Of a stretch of 64,000 nt of DNA, positions 32,861-45,329 are shown piece after piece. Location of the stretch: positions 475,591 to 539,590 of the forward strand of contig NW_003314271.1 of assembly GCF_000143415.4 (NCBI RefSeq), in the 5' to 3' direction. How positions within the stretch are numbered: the stretch's first letter is position 1; each line of letters begins with the position of its first letter. Made by a program: the position numbers and the translations under genes. The DNA comes from Selaginella moellendorffii (Eukaryota > Streptophyta > Lycopodiopsida > Selaginellales > Selaginellaceae). The notes beneath the pieces were generated by a model. It had not been told where the DNA came from and did not search any database. It worked only from the letters and a program-made list of their open reading frames with translations.

Positions 32861-35361
32861 TCAAAGGTGCTGTAATTGTACTCCAGCTTCGTTGTCGTGC
32901 TGCTGTTCTTCGATGGTCTGTTCTTCGATGGTTTGATACGAGTGCTGCTTGTTCCTGCGAAATCTCCACAGCTGCCAGTAAATTACACCTCCGGCCGTGC
33001 AAACCAGAATGATGCAAACGGCGACGATCAGTGTCGCGGCAGCGATCTCGCGCTGACGAGATCCTCCCATTTGCCTGAAACTAAACGCAGGACTGAGCTG
33101 TCCGGAAGAAAAAAGTTTTTTGAGAAGAACTTACTTTTGGCGCTCAAGAACTCTACAGCTGGTGAGATTGTAGACTCCAAACACCTCCGACAAGTGGACT
33201 TCATGCCGCTCCAAACGTGAGATGAGCTGCTGCCAAGTTTTCTCACTTCTTAGTGCCCGCAGAAGAAAAAGACACGAACATTACCTTGGTCGAGTCCATC
33301 TCATTTGGAAAAGCCATCCAAGCCACCACGATACTGCTCCCAGCAGCCGTGAAGTTGAGAATTCTGACCTGAGAAAGGCTGTCAATGACAAAGAGTTTTA
33401 AGCCGTAGAGTTGTACCTGATCGAGATCTAAATCCAGCTCTCGGGCTACGTCCTTGACGAACTCCGCGGTTAAGCTGGCAAAAGTGGTGTAATTCGTTGC
33501 CAGCAGCATGCTGACTTCGATAGCTCCGGCCATGTCTCCTGCGCCAACAGAAGGAGACGGGGCCGGAGGGAGCAAGAACTGAGCAGGCTGTGTCGAGTGA
33601 CCGGGCTCGTTCGTCTCGGGCAGTCTGCTCCACAGGTCGTTGCACTTCGTCTTTAAGAATCCAATCGATGCCTTTCCACGGTTGTAAGTCACAAGCATGT
33701 TTCTCACGATAATCCCTGCCATGATTCGGCAACGTCGCCAGGCTGAAAATCATCAAGTAGAGTTTGTACCTCCTAATAAAGTTGTCGGGTCTCCGTTCTC
33801 AAACACTCCCAAGCAGTATGCTCCAGAGATTTTTGTGTGCTGCGATGTTCACATGTGGAGAGAGAAAGAATGAAACCAATGTTTTTCGACTTTGGAAACA
33901 CTTAAAGACAATCTCACCCGAAACAGGTAGTTCTCTGGCGAGAGAGTTACGCTCTGACCATCTCCGAAAACGAAATCCACAGACGGGAAGAACTGGGACA
34001 GATTGGAAACGTTCCTGTTGCGAAAGGAAACAGAAGTTAAGGGTGGGTTGAAATGGCATCTGCATGTACACTCACGTCCCGGCCCCGGCGTAGCAAATAT
34101 CTTTAAACTTTTCATCCGGACCTGGCACCTCCTTAAGGCTTCCAACCTGTTCCTTCACCTGGAAGAAAAGGATTTCAAAAGATTCGTAAGCATGATTGAC
34201 AGTTACGAGCGCTCTCTCGCACTTACTGCACTTTTAAAAGCCTGAAACGCAGCTCCAGGGAAGTACGCGTATGTCGTTCCGCTGTCCAGAACGGTGCCAT
34301 ACTTGCCATCAAAAACTTCGGGCTTTAAGCGCAACGGGCTACCACCAACACGAATTCCTTTGAGCATCAAGTTGTAATAAGGACTGGAAAAAAAGAAGAT
34401 GTCAACTCTAACAAAGTCAGAAAGAATGAAAGAATACCTGCGATGGGGATCAGACGCCGTAAAAACCATGTCTTTTGGGGGCTGAAAACCACCGAGTATC
34501 ATCGCACCACCCCCCTCGTCCATTCCTCCATAACAAAGAGAGAAAACGTCCTCCATGGCATTCTTCTCAACGAGCTGGTCGATGATGCTCAGAGGACCTC
34601 GTCCCAGTCCGATAATTCCATCCGCAGTCTGATCATACAAGTCCCCCGTCTCGGCAGTCTCGCAGCCGAAAACGAGACGCTGGCCACCGAGATCGCTGCT
34701 GTTGCTAAAACCTATCACGTCCTTTCCAAGCACTCCACTGCTTGTGCTCTTCTCCGCATACTGGCGCTGATACTTGCCTGCGGGAGACTTGAGAGCCTTG
34801 CAAAAAGCTTGTGAAAAACTTACAGAAGTGCTACTTACAACGTGATCCATCACAGAAACCCGTGCTGCATTCGCTCCCACACTCGAGAGGCTTGTAAGAG
34901 GACGACAAAGCTGGAGAAAATCTGGGATCCTGCAAGAAAAAAAAAGAGCAAAACATTTTTTTGGGAGAAAGAAAGGAAGATCTATCTACCTGGTGATTGC
35001 CACAGTGAGTACACGAAGAACAAGGAACGTAAGTGACAGTGCTTCCAGTGTCGACAATGAGAGAAAATTCGTGAGGTGGTGTTCCAATCTTAACTCTGCT
35101 TGTATAATACCTGCAAGAATTTGGATTGAGCGTGGCTGCGCCAGAGGAGAGAAAGGAGCAAACGAAATTCGAGACAACAGACCCTTTAGTGAGGAGATCG
35201 TCGTGTAAATCCATTCGCGCACTTCCCAGCAGCTCCCTGTCGCGCCTACGATGAGAATTTGCGACGAGCTCCAACGGCATTACCATCGGATTGGCGAAGA
35301 CAGAGAGCATTCCTAGTTGAGCCAGTGACAATCCAAGGAGGAACAGAGCCTTGTGCGCCAT
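32861..35361 (-). CDS. Membrane-anchored nepenthesin-type aspartic protease (twelve exons)
   Basis: Exons 35361-35183, 35110-34990, 34929-34839, 34777-34438, 34383-34227, 34158-34076, 34014-33918, 33839-33770, 33715-33417, 33368-33285, 33229-33135 and 33074-32861 give 609 residues in one frame. It is an A1-family aspartic endopeptidase. It starts with a signal peptide, then YYTSRVKIGTPPHEFSLIVD and the first catalytic motif DTGSTVTYVPC. The plant-specific Cys-rich insert follows (CSSCTHCGNHQ..CGSECSTGFC). The second motif is LDSGTTYAYFPG. After the protease domain comes an extension of about 170 residues containing a Pro-rich linker (FLLPPAPSPS), a transmembrane helix (TLIVAVCIILVCTAGGVIYW) and a Gln/Glu-rich tail. 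So the enzyme is predicted to face the lumen or apoplast on a type I anchor. Substrates unknown. Confidence 0.92.
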
Positions 35362-37141
35362 TGTGGTGCTCTGCCCTAGATCGTAACTTAGGTCTACCTT
35401 CGTCACGTTCAAAATTATTATTATTCTTTTATTTTGATTTGAATGAAACACAAGTTTAATCTAACTCTGAATCTATTGAATCTTTTCCCTAACTATCGTT
35501 ACCTTTAGGATGAGTCAGATTACAGTGTGAAATGTACTTTACTCTCATCTGGACTAAAGTGCCATGTCAATCAAACATTAAACCAAATTAAAAATTATCC
35601 AGATGCTAGCATTTGAATGGATTATTCTAAGAGGAGTGAATTTTACTAGGGACTAAAACAAGGGGTAAGTTTACTCCTGAGAGAGTGAAGTTTACTTTTG
35701 GTCCATTTACATGTGACCATAGTTTTAGTGAAGGACCAAGAGTAAAGATTGCTTTGAAAAAAAGGGGTGGGTGGTTGAGGCATGTGACCTGGCTCTAAAA
35801 CCAAACAAAAGCTCAAGAAAACATTCTTCCCTCCAAGAAAATTTTTAAATCTTTTTTCTATGAAAACCTCCCCTTTACTTGTAACATCTGTATTAATAAT
35901 AATTGTTTTTAGTATTTCTTTATTTTATTTTTGGTAGTATTATATTTTAAAATATTATTTTTATAAATATTTTCATACCAAGTGAAACTATAAAGTTAAA
36001 TAATATATCTGATATCTATAATAAAATTGTTTATGTTTAGTGTTTGTTCTTATAATTTTGTCTATGTCTCAGTAACATTAGTTCTTTTAAAATATTAGTG
36101 TACTAAATATATTTATATTCTATATATGTATATACAGTATATATTTAAAGGAAATGTTTTTTATTAAATTCCATATTTTTGTATACACCCAGCATTTGCT
36201 AGGCATTTGAAGTGTTGGAGTGTTGGTAAGGTAGTTTATTAGGTATAATTGCTAATTAGGGGGAAAATTCATTTAATATTTTATATAGGCGTATAAGAAG
36301 AAGGATTTTGAATTGGCATTGGTGAATTACTCCAAAGCAATCGAGTTCGACAACAATCCTATCTCACAAATAGAGTGGTGGAAAGTTCTCTAAAAAAAGT
36401 GATCAATGCACTAATACAATTCATCCTTGGGACAAAGACATTATTAGAGGGGAAGAATTGTTAGGTGTCAATTTTGACCAAATGGTCAATATGGTCAAAG
36501 GTAAACTAAAGCATCAGAGGGTAAGGAACTTAACCTACCCTAAGGGATTTTAGTGGAGCAATTGTGCAGTAAAGCTTTTGAGGTAACTTTGGATCATAAC
36601 ACTAAATAAGAAGTTTCATTCTCAGAAGTACATAATTATAAATATTAATTATGATGTTTTCCACAATAAATTATTTTTAATTATGGACCCTTTTGAAGCT
36701 TAGTGTTATTTCTTTGAAAATTCTCCCCAAATGATTACTATTTATAATGATTATAAAAACCTTTAATATTGGTCTTTGACATACATCTTCAATCATATCA
36801 GTAGTCACAATCACTATCTCACTTCTGAGATAGCGATTTATGATTGTACATTACCTAGAGAAAGCAAATGAAAAAGTTAATGCTCTTACTCACCATAGTT
36901 ATCTCAAAGACTTTACATTCAAATTTCAGTATCAAACTCTCCTTAATTCCTCTCAGTTATAAATCAATTCCCTTACACAATTCTTTGCTCCTCTTAATCA
37001 CTTCCTCAAGTTACAAATTAAAGTAATTTAAGCCATCAATCCATTTGTCTATGTGATGCTTTTCCAATCTAACATAATGAGTATTAATTTTTTCAATTTT
37101 GGGATTAATTCCTTCATCAATATGCTTAATTGTGTGTACTT
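35362..37141. other. Transition from the gene island to AT-rich repeat DNA
   Basis: GC content falls sharply after about 35460. The stretch is AT-rich with no gene-length frame. It contains the TPR-like exon fragment at 36289-36366 (separate entry). Confidence 0.55.
36289..36366 (+). pseudogene. Isolated TPR exon fragment resembling HOP/STI1
   Basis: Twenty-six codons read AYKKKDFELALVNYSKAIEF followed by DNNPIS. This matches the start of the TPR2A region of the Hsp70-Hsp90 organising protein (HOP/STI1), which has an AYKKKDFE.A...Y.KA.EL pattern. A splice-acceptor-like ttatatag lies directly before it. The homology stops after about 78 bp and the frame ends soon after, with no neighbouring exons. 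It looks like a single exon copied or left behind in repeat DNA. Confidence 0.6.
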
Positions 37142-37146
37142 GATAG

Positions 37147-38322
37147 TGTTGCAAATGTGACTTCGGGTATCAAAAGTTACCTGTCAGCCAGTCCTTACAG
37201 ACACTCTTTCCTTACTGCCACGATGGCACGAGGTCAGTATTGCTGGTTCTCTTTATTAGCCCCTCTTGTTCAAGTGTTAATTTACTGGGCTTTGCATCTG
37301 TACTTGGCCGGATGAGCATAAGGACGGAATTCCTAAGTGTCTATTCAGCTAAGCATACTTAGCTTGGCTTTTTAGTTCTCTTTTGCTCTGTCTTGCACTG
37401 GCTTGACAAGAACCCTCGTGTATTGAGATAGTCTTTCAATATCGCTGGATGATAGCTTACTGTGTCTGCCAAACACCCTTGCTATCATGCCCTTTGTGTT
37501 AGTCTCATTTCGGTCCCAAATGCTATTTATGGAAAGTGTTTAGATTTGCTCATTTGGCATATTTACGGAATGTAGAGATTGGCCTGAACACAATGGGGTT
37601 CGTCCCGTGTCCAAATTCGCATTCTAGCACCATTTCATATTTAGTAAGTTTCGAGCTTGTCCCAGAGACTAACTCTTGATACTAAAGGAGGCTTGGGGTG
37701 AAAGCCCAAAGCGTGTGTTCCTCAAGAGGGGAGGGAGCAGGGGGGAGGGGGGGCAGGGGCGGGCGGCTGTGGGGGGTTCCAAATGTATAGTTGGGATAGT
37801 GGGTACGTCAGGCATGGCCCACCAACCTGAGGTATAGTCTAGCTCCCACTTGCATGCCTATCCTTGTTTTGCGTCTGGCTTGAGTCTAAGCCCAAGCTCT
37901 ATTCCATGCTAGCTGGTGGAGTACCCATATCCTCGCGTTAGGCCACTGGTATGCTGAAATAGCGCAAAACTCCGTTTAGCTCCATTTTGCTTGCTGGTCC
38001 TGGCATTGGGATGTTGGTTGCTTTAGGACTGTTCCAAGTCGCTCCGGGCTCCTGTCCCTTCGCTCCTTGGGCTGTATGCTCAGGGGTTGCTCCGTGGTTC
38101 GGTTTTGTCACTCTTTGGCTCCATGCTTGGGAGTTTGGCACCATTCCTTCGTTTAGTGGCCCAAGGCCCTGAACCTTGGGTTCCACACCACATTCCTTTG
38201 GACATGTGTCATGTGACATGTGGCATCTGTCACGTGGCATATGAAGGGTTTAGGTTCCGTTTCGTGGTGTTATCCTATGGTAAATCACCATAAGATAAAT
38301 GGTCAAAACCACGTGCGCTACA
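37147..38322 (+). repeat. 5' LTR of the LARD-like element
   Basis: 1176 bp, closely similar along its whole length to 42117-43220. It contains a G-rich block at 37728-37777. It has about 28 bp (cggtcccaaatgctatttatg and on, near 37513) that the 3' LTR lacks. Confidence 0.9.
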
Positions 38323-38324
38323 TT

Positions 38325-38334
38325 TGGTATCAGA
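38325..38334 (+). other. Primer binding site, initiator tRNA-Met
   Basis: The string tggtatcaga is the standard complement of the 3' end of plant initiator tRNA-Met and starts 2 bp after the LTR. It fixes the element's orientation as plus. Confidence 0.85.
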
Positions 38335-41300
38335 AGATGAGTCTTAGCAAGTACTATTCAATGAGATTGGGCAATTAGTCTCATTGCATATGCAGAGATG
38401 AAAACGATGATCCGAGTGGGTACACGTTTGGGTGCTAAGACTTCGCATTCGTTCCTTGGGTATGGATTTGTTTAGTATTTTGTTAGTATGGATTTGTAGT
38501 TAGTATTTTGTTCCTTGGGTTTGCCCATAAGGTGTTGAAAAGGGTTATAGCATTTACTTGCTATGGCTTGTTGGTTTATCCGTGAACACTTAGAGTAGAT
38601 TGTTGGATGGAGAAAATGTGTAGTTGAGGCAATAACATCACTAGCACTTGTGTTAGTGAAAGTGGCATTGTTGTTTGAATGATAAAGAATTTTCCTTAAA
38701 GCTTGATTTTCCATGTCATTTTTTTTGTCAGTGTTTTTTGCTTCACATTGGATGTTGAAGGTGGTTGAAGAAGAGTGTTAGTGCAAATGTGGATATCCGA
38801 AGATGCGGTCTTCGTGATCAAGCCTTGGATGTTTATTTTGCATTTTTGCGGATGTCGGTGTTGGATGTCGGAAGTATAGGCAAAGATGTTCGAAGCTTAA
38901 GCATATTGATGGATCATGAGAATTGGTGTTGAGGTGAACCTATGTGAAGTAGTAGGTAAGAGGAAGTTGGTTGAGTCTTGAAAGTTTGCATTCTTGGATT
39001 GAGAGTCATTCTTTCTCTAGGATGGAAATTTTTCCACAAATTTTCTTAGGCTTTTCCAATGGTTGATCTATCAGTCACTTTGCTCGAAAACCATTTCGTT
39101 TTTATAGGCTAATACAAACTAATAAAAGGGTTGAAGTTAACTTTGGTTGGCTTAGACCTTAGTAAATAGTTTGTATGGTGTAGCCCGAAAGGGATTCTGA
39201 CTTTTGGGGCTAAGGCAATTGAGTTGGATAGAGTTTAGAGTTGGTTTAGAAAAGTGGCCATTGCGCTTTTTTAAGAAGGGTGACTCTTATGCCTTTCTTT
39301 TGTAGCATTATGCTCGGTGGCAAGTTGCACCTTGCATTTCATTACACTCTATAAGAGTAATGAGCTCTCACTAATCCTGACTTAGTCTTGGTGGTTTTGC
39401 ACCTTGGCTGAGGATGGTGATGTCCAACTTAGTTGTTTGAGGTTGAGATGTTGGTACCCGTATTATAGCTTTGTCTATAAAGAGGTTATGTACCGATATG
39501 AGTCCATTTCATGGTCTTCATTTTAGTTTCGACTAAGTGTTAATCGCATAGCTAGCCTCTTCAAGGCATGCTCAGAGCTAGTGGCTAAATGTTTTAGTGA
39601 GTTTATTGTGGTTGTGTTGGATTCGAGTGGTCATTTAGTTTGTGCTTATCTATGAATTTTTATCTCATACCTGGGGTATCACATTCATGTTAGATAAGTA
39701 TATAACTTAATGACGTGAGTTTAGTGTTTGGGTCTTGTGAAGGCAAGTTGAAGAGCTATTGTTAGTTGCTTTGCAACTAGTGATTGCTTGTAGACTTTGT
39801 CAACGATTGTTTGATACTTGCTTTACTCGATGATGATTTAGCAATGATGGGCTTGCTTTACCGGATGGTGTTGCGGAGGATCGTGTCGTTAGACTTACAT
39901 GAGTTTTTCATGTTGGCATGTCAACTCTACCTCTATCGATATCATTTGGTTACATTTGGTCTATAGTGTTGGATTTCATTGAGTCGTGGATGTGGTGAAT
40001 CACTCCTTGATGATGTTTTATCTGAAACTGAGTATTGCTGAAGGATTTGTCTCGGATACTAACTCAGTATCTTTGACTTTGGTTAGCTTGGTTGCTATAG
40101 AGCTTTGAGTGGTGATTTACTCTTGCTTTCTTATAGCTTTTTTCTGGTGCTGATAGCATTGAAGTGATGCCTTGTTGTTGACATTGTTGATATTGAGATT
40201 TGAGTGAAATAACATATCCTTCCAAGGATTGATATTGAGTTTCATTAGTCTTGATGAAGATAGTGTTGATGATTTAGCTTCTTTGTGTTGTTGGCATTCA
40301 TACATTTGTTAATTAATAACTATGTTGACGTTCAAATGAACTGAATGGCAAGTTGAGTTAGTTGTGTTCTCGACAAGGTTGCTTAGTTAAGGTTGAGCTT
40401 TAGCTTTTTCTTGAAAAGTGAGTTAGTCGTGGACTATACTAGCTTTACGAGATGAAGAGTTAGTGATCGATATTGAAATGTTTGAATCCTTTGTTGGATT
40501 TCAGTTGAAATATATTGATCATTGATAATTCTTTTTGTGCTTGTTACGATGTGCGTTACATCTTGCTATAAATAGATTCATGGAGGATCATTTAGTGATC
40601 ACTTGTTGAGCATAGCTCCATTATACTTAGGTTTTGGATTGATGCAGAAATACTCTTCATTAGTTTTGGCATTATGAAGTTTGGTTTATGGATGTGTTGA
40701 AGAGAATATTATGGGTTGTATCATGATTTCTTCTTTAGCATTAAAGTTAGTTCATGCAAGACTTGTGATCATTATAGACAAAGACTTAATTATAAGCTTC
40801 TTCAAGCTTTTGGTTCTTTGAGTTTTCATACTCACTGTTCCATTTGCTAGAAGTTGTTGGGGAAGGCATTATAGCTCATAACTTCGCTGTTGAAGTTAGT
40901 ATTTGCATTTAGCAATCTTTGATGATGATTGACTATCATCTAGAATAGTTGATTATCCTTGTCAAAATGTTTTGCTTGATTATTGTTAGTATAAAATGAT
41001 TTCCTATTCTTCGGGATGGTGGATTCCTTCTTTGACGATGATTATGCATCTCTGTTTTTGATGGGATGATTAATGATCTTTCATGATGGTTAGTTATTCT
41101 CTTTGATGGCTTATGGCTTTTCGCATTACTATATGTTCTTTGTGATTTGCCTTGGATTGGTTTCTTGGGCTTGAGACATTAGTAGGACATTGCTAACACT
41201 TGCTTAGGCAACTTAAGTTCCTTGGTATTGTTGACCGGGATCTATTCAGATTGGCTAGTGTGATGGTTGGCATGACTAAGTGTTTATTTGCTTTGCAATA

Positions 41301-42116
41301 TTCATTTTGTTTTGTTGATTATTGCTCGAGTTAGTTCTCATAGATTACGATGTTATTTCCTTCGAGTGATACATTCGCGAGCATTGTGCTTGTTAGTCAA
41401 TGATACTTTGTGTTCTTTGAGTTGTGTTTTGTGAGTTGTTAGGCATTCTATCTGGTAGTTAAGTTTCCTCATTGAGTTTACTTGATGATATCCTTGCTAT
41501 TGAATTTTGTTGGATGGTGAATCTTATATTTTCCATTGATAGTGATCTTGGTGGTTTTTGTATTCAAATACTGGTATATTGATCTTTGAGTTTGGGCCAG
41601 TATAGGCAAACTGGCTTCGGCACTTCACGTGCATATTGAAATCTCTAGTCATGGGGTAGCTACTGTCGACTGGTCACATCACCTACCTCTCTGTCGATGA
41701 TCTTTATTCCATTAAAAAGGCGTGACCATGTAAACAACTCTAACTGCCTGTTTATAGTAGTCTATCTAAACCTTACTGATGGGTTTGGTTTCTTTGCTCA
41801 GGAGGGTTGGGGCCTCTGGCTCCTCTTTCTATGTCCTTGCGGGCAGGGGTGTATTACACTTTTGTAGCTGGGTGACACCCAGAGCAACAAGGGTGGCTAA
41901 CTCCGTTGGTCATTTCCTTGTCGGTGACGGTTGGAAGGTGTCTGAGTTAGTAGTGCATCCGCATTAGACAAAGAGGTTGCCCCCTAATCATTTAAGTTGA
42001 TGTATTTCTCACATAGTATGAATTCCGTGAACTTTTTCTGGAGTTGTTTCCTTGGCGGTATTCTAGACTCGAGTATGCATTGACGAGGACGTCGATCTTC
42101 CCTAGAGGGGGAAGAG

Positions 42117-43220
42117 TGTCGCGAATGTGACTTCGGGTATCAAAAGTTACCTGTCCACTAGTCCTTATAGACACTCTTTCCTTATTGCCACAATGGCAGA
42201 AGGTCAGTATTGTTGGTTCCCTTTATCAGCCCTTCTTGTTCAAGTGTTAGTTTACTGGGCTTTGCATTTGTACTTGGCCAGATGAGCATAAGGACGGAAT
42301 TCCTAAGTGTTTATTCAACCAAGCATACTTGGCTTAGCTTTTTAGTTCTCTTTTGCTCTATCTTGCACTGGCTTGACAAGAACCCTCGCATATTGAGATT
42401 AGTCCCTTAATATCGCTGGATGATAGCTTACCTTTTTTGCCAAACACCCTCACTATCATGTCCTTTGGGTTAGTCTCATTTTGGTAGATTTGCTCATTTG
42501 GCATATTTACGGAATGTAGAGATTGGCCTGAACACAATGGTGTTCGTCCCATGTCCCAATTCGCATTCTAACACTATTCCATATTTAATAAGTTTTGAGC
42601 TTATCCTAAAGACTAACTCCCGATACTAAAGGAGGCTTGGGGTGAAAGCCCAAAGCGTGTGTTCCTAAGGGGGGGGGGGGGGGCGGGGGGAGGGGGGCGA
42701 GGGGGGGGATAGTGGGTAGGTCATGCATGGCCCACCAACCTGAGGCATAGTCTAGCTCCTGCTTGCATGCCTATCCTTATTTTGCATCTGGCTTGGGTCT
42801 AAGCCCAAGCTCCATTCCATGCTAGCTGGTGGAGTACCCATATCCTTGCATTAGGCCATCGGTATGCTGAAATAGCGCCAAACTCCGTTTGGCTCCGTTT
42901 TGCTTGCTGGTCCTAGCATTGGGATGTTGGTTGCTCTAGGACTGTTCCAAGTCGCTCTGGGCTCCTGTCCCTTCGCTCCTTAGGCTGTATGCTCAGGGGT
43001 TGCTCCATGGTTCGGTTCTATCACTCCTCGGCTCCATGCTTGGGAGTTTGACACCATTCTTTCATTCAATAGCCCAAGGCCCTGAACCTCGGGTTCCACA
43101 CCACGTTCTTTTGGACATGTGGCATCTATCATGTGGCACATGAAGGGCTTAGGTTCTGCTTCGTGGTGTTATCCTATGGTAAATCACCATAGGATAAAGG
43201 TCAAAACCATGTGCGTTACA
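42117..43220 (+). repeat. 3' LTR of the LARD-like element
   Basis: 1104 bp, same ends as the 5' LTR (TGT..ACA), preceded by the polypurine tract and followed by target duplication GATAG. Differences from the 5' copy are mostly C/T and G/A transitions, a shorter and purer G tract (42669-42709), and one internal deletion near 42484. Confidence 0.9.
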
Positions 43221-43225
43221 GATAG

Positions 43226-45329
43226 TGATATGTAACTATATATCATCCAGCATCCTATGACACCCCAACAACATAGCACTTTAGTGTCCACAAGAAAAAT
43301 TGGTCTAACAATAGTTTTAATGATTCTACATGTTCAAATATATTGAAAATTTTCTTTATACCTACAGTATGTATTCAAAATGTTACAATATACTCCATTT
43401 AGTCTTCTTAAACCTCTTCCTTTTGCTCTAAGGTTTTAAAATTCTATCTTTATGAATTTTTTCACCATCCTATAAGAAGATTTGATAAAGTTCTTATTAT
43501 GGTTAACTAATTTTCCAAAATGGCATATTTCTTACCATATTACAAGACAATTGATAAAGAGCAACTAACTTATTTATAAGGAAATTTTCTACCTAAATGA
43601 ATTGTTGGACAATATTGTTAGTGATCAAGGGTTTTAATTTGTTTTTAACTTTTGACACTAGTTTTTCCACATCAAAAGAAAGTTGTCCACTTCTCACCAT
43701 CCTAACATTGATATGCAATTTAAGCATACTACTCAAATTCTTAAGTAATATCTTCAATGCTTTATTTTTTATCAACATAATGATTCCTTTCTTATGTTGA
43801 GTTTGCTTATAATAATTCTCAGCAATCTTCAATGCATTTCTCTATTCATTGTTAATTATGGCCTTCATCCTTATTGATTATATCTAGCACTTATTCTTAT
43901 AAATAGATTCTATTTCTACTTATGTTATTCCCTTGGATTCTCTTTATAAAGAAGTTTATTATCACTTTTCTTGTGCTCAAGTATTGCTAATTATTCTCAC
44001 TAGCATGGTTGTTCTTTTCCAATTAGAACATAGGTTTGGTACCCTTAGAAAACCACACATCCTTGTAATAAGTTGGATTATAAATGTTTAGGTCTTTTTT
44101 TTATACTCTCTTGCACCTCTAAGGTCACTTATCAACTCGATCTTTCACTATCAATAGGTTTGTATCTGATGCTCCATATTTCTTTATTAAGCCTATAATG
44201 AAAATAAAAAAAATATTCTAGAAAAATAGGTGGCAATAATTTTTGAATCCTTATTCTTTGATACCACTTGTATTACACTACCACCTCCTCTAAAGGTTAT
44301 TGTTGGCAGACATGAGTTTGAAGTTGTTGTCATCCTTGACTCAAAGTATTAGTATCGTAAACTCTAACTATTTAGTCATTTAACTTAGGTGTTCTCTTAG
44401 CAATTATACTTAGGAGCTTGCTTTTCATCTTACTCATGCTTTTGAGTTAGTGGCAAATTTCCATTGGTGATATCTCCTTAAATATAATCTTACATCACTT
44501 TATTTACTACTCAATGCTTGACATTAAAGAGGGGGATGATATCATGTATTTATCATCTCTTTGTATTTACTAAAAAGAATATTCACCACTATTAGCATAA
44601 ATTGAACCACAAACCTTTAGAACTCAAGACATACAGATTGGTATAGATCCTATAAAAATTATTTTAACTTGGGGTTAAATTAGATTAGTTTCCAGAGCCT
44701 CTAGGGCTTTTAGGGCTTTATACTCAAAATTTAGATATCTTGTCTATTATTTAGTATTTTTTTCATATTCCCTTCTCTCAATAATGAACTTTTAACAATC
44801 CTATAATGTACATAATACAATATATATATAGACATCACTAAATTTTGAACACTTAATAAATTTTTATTTCTATATTAAGCAGTATACGTTTTATAATTAT
44901 TATTTTAATTTTATTCTGGACTAGAGAGTAATGTGTTATTTTGTCTTAAAATATTATTTATATAAATAAATAAATTTATATTACCACAATAATTACATAG
45001 TAGTTTATATTTAATATCTATATCAATAATAATTATTATAAGTTCCTTTTAGTTAGCATCAATGCATTCAGTCCAACACTAGTTGTATTCGTTTTTTTAC
45101 CCTTATAATCAAAGTCATGAGTTTTACTAATGAATCTTAGGACAAACTAAATTACTTAAGGGCAAGGCATCCTATTACACATTAAGAAGATATAAAATTA
45201 TTATATTAAAATAAATTTTCTGTGTTATATTTGATATACTTTGCATATTATCCTGATTTGGTGCCTAACTATAAAATTTACCAAATAAGGAATAATTAAA
45301 ATACTTTGCACATAATAGTGTTATTTTTT
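43226..45329. other. AT-rich intergenic sequence, probable retroelement debris
   Basis: No gene found. Around 44515-44545 the string aaagagggggatgatatcatg looks like a polypurine tract followed by an LTR start, so the stretch before it may be the end of a decayed LTR element. No partner LTR was identified. Confidence 0.4.

Larger units (their letters stand above)
37147..43220 (+). mobile_element. Complete LARD-like non-autonomous LTR retrotransposon
   Basis: Two direct repeats (37147-38322 and 42117-43220) begin TGT and end ACA. The 5-bp target duplication GATAG is perfect at 37142-37146 and 43221-43225. Directly after the first repeat comes a tRNA-Met primer site (tggtatcaga, 38325-38334); directly before the second is a purine tract (agagggggaagag, 42104-42116). 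The 3.8-kb interior has no frame resembling gag, protease, reverse transcriptase or integrase; it is T-rich, with many ttgatgatt-like words. That structure (long LTRs, long non-coding interior) is a large retrotransposon derivative, which must borrow enzymes from an autonomous partner. An older copy of the family lies downstream. Confidence 0.88.
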
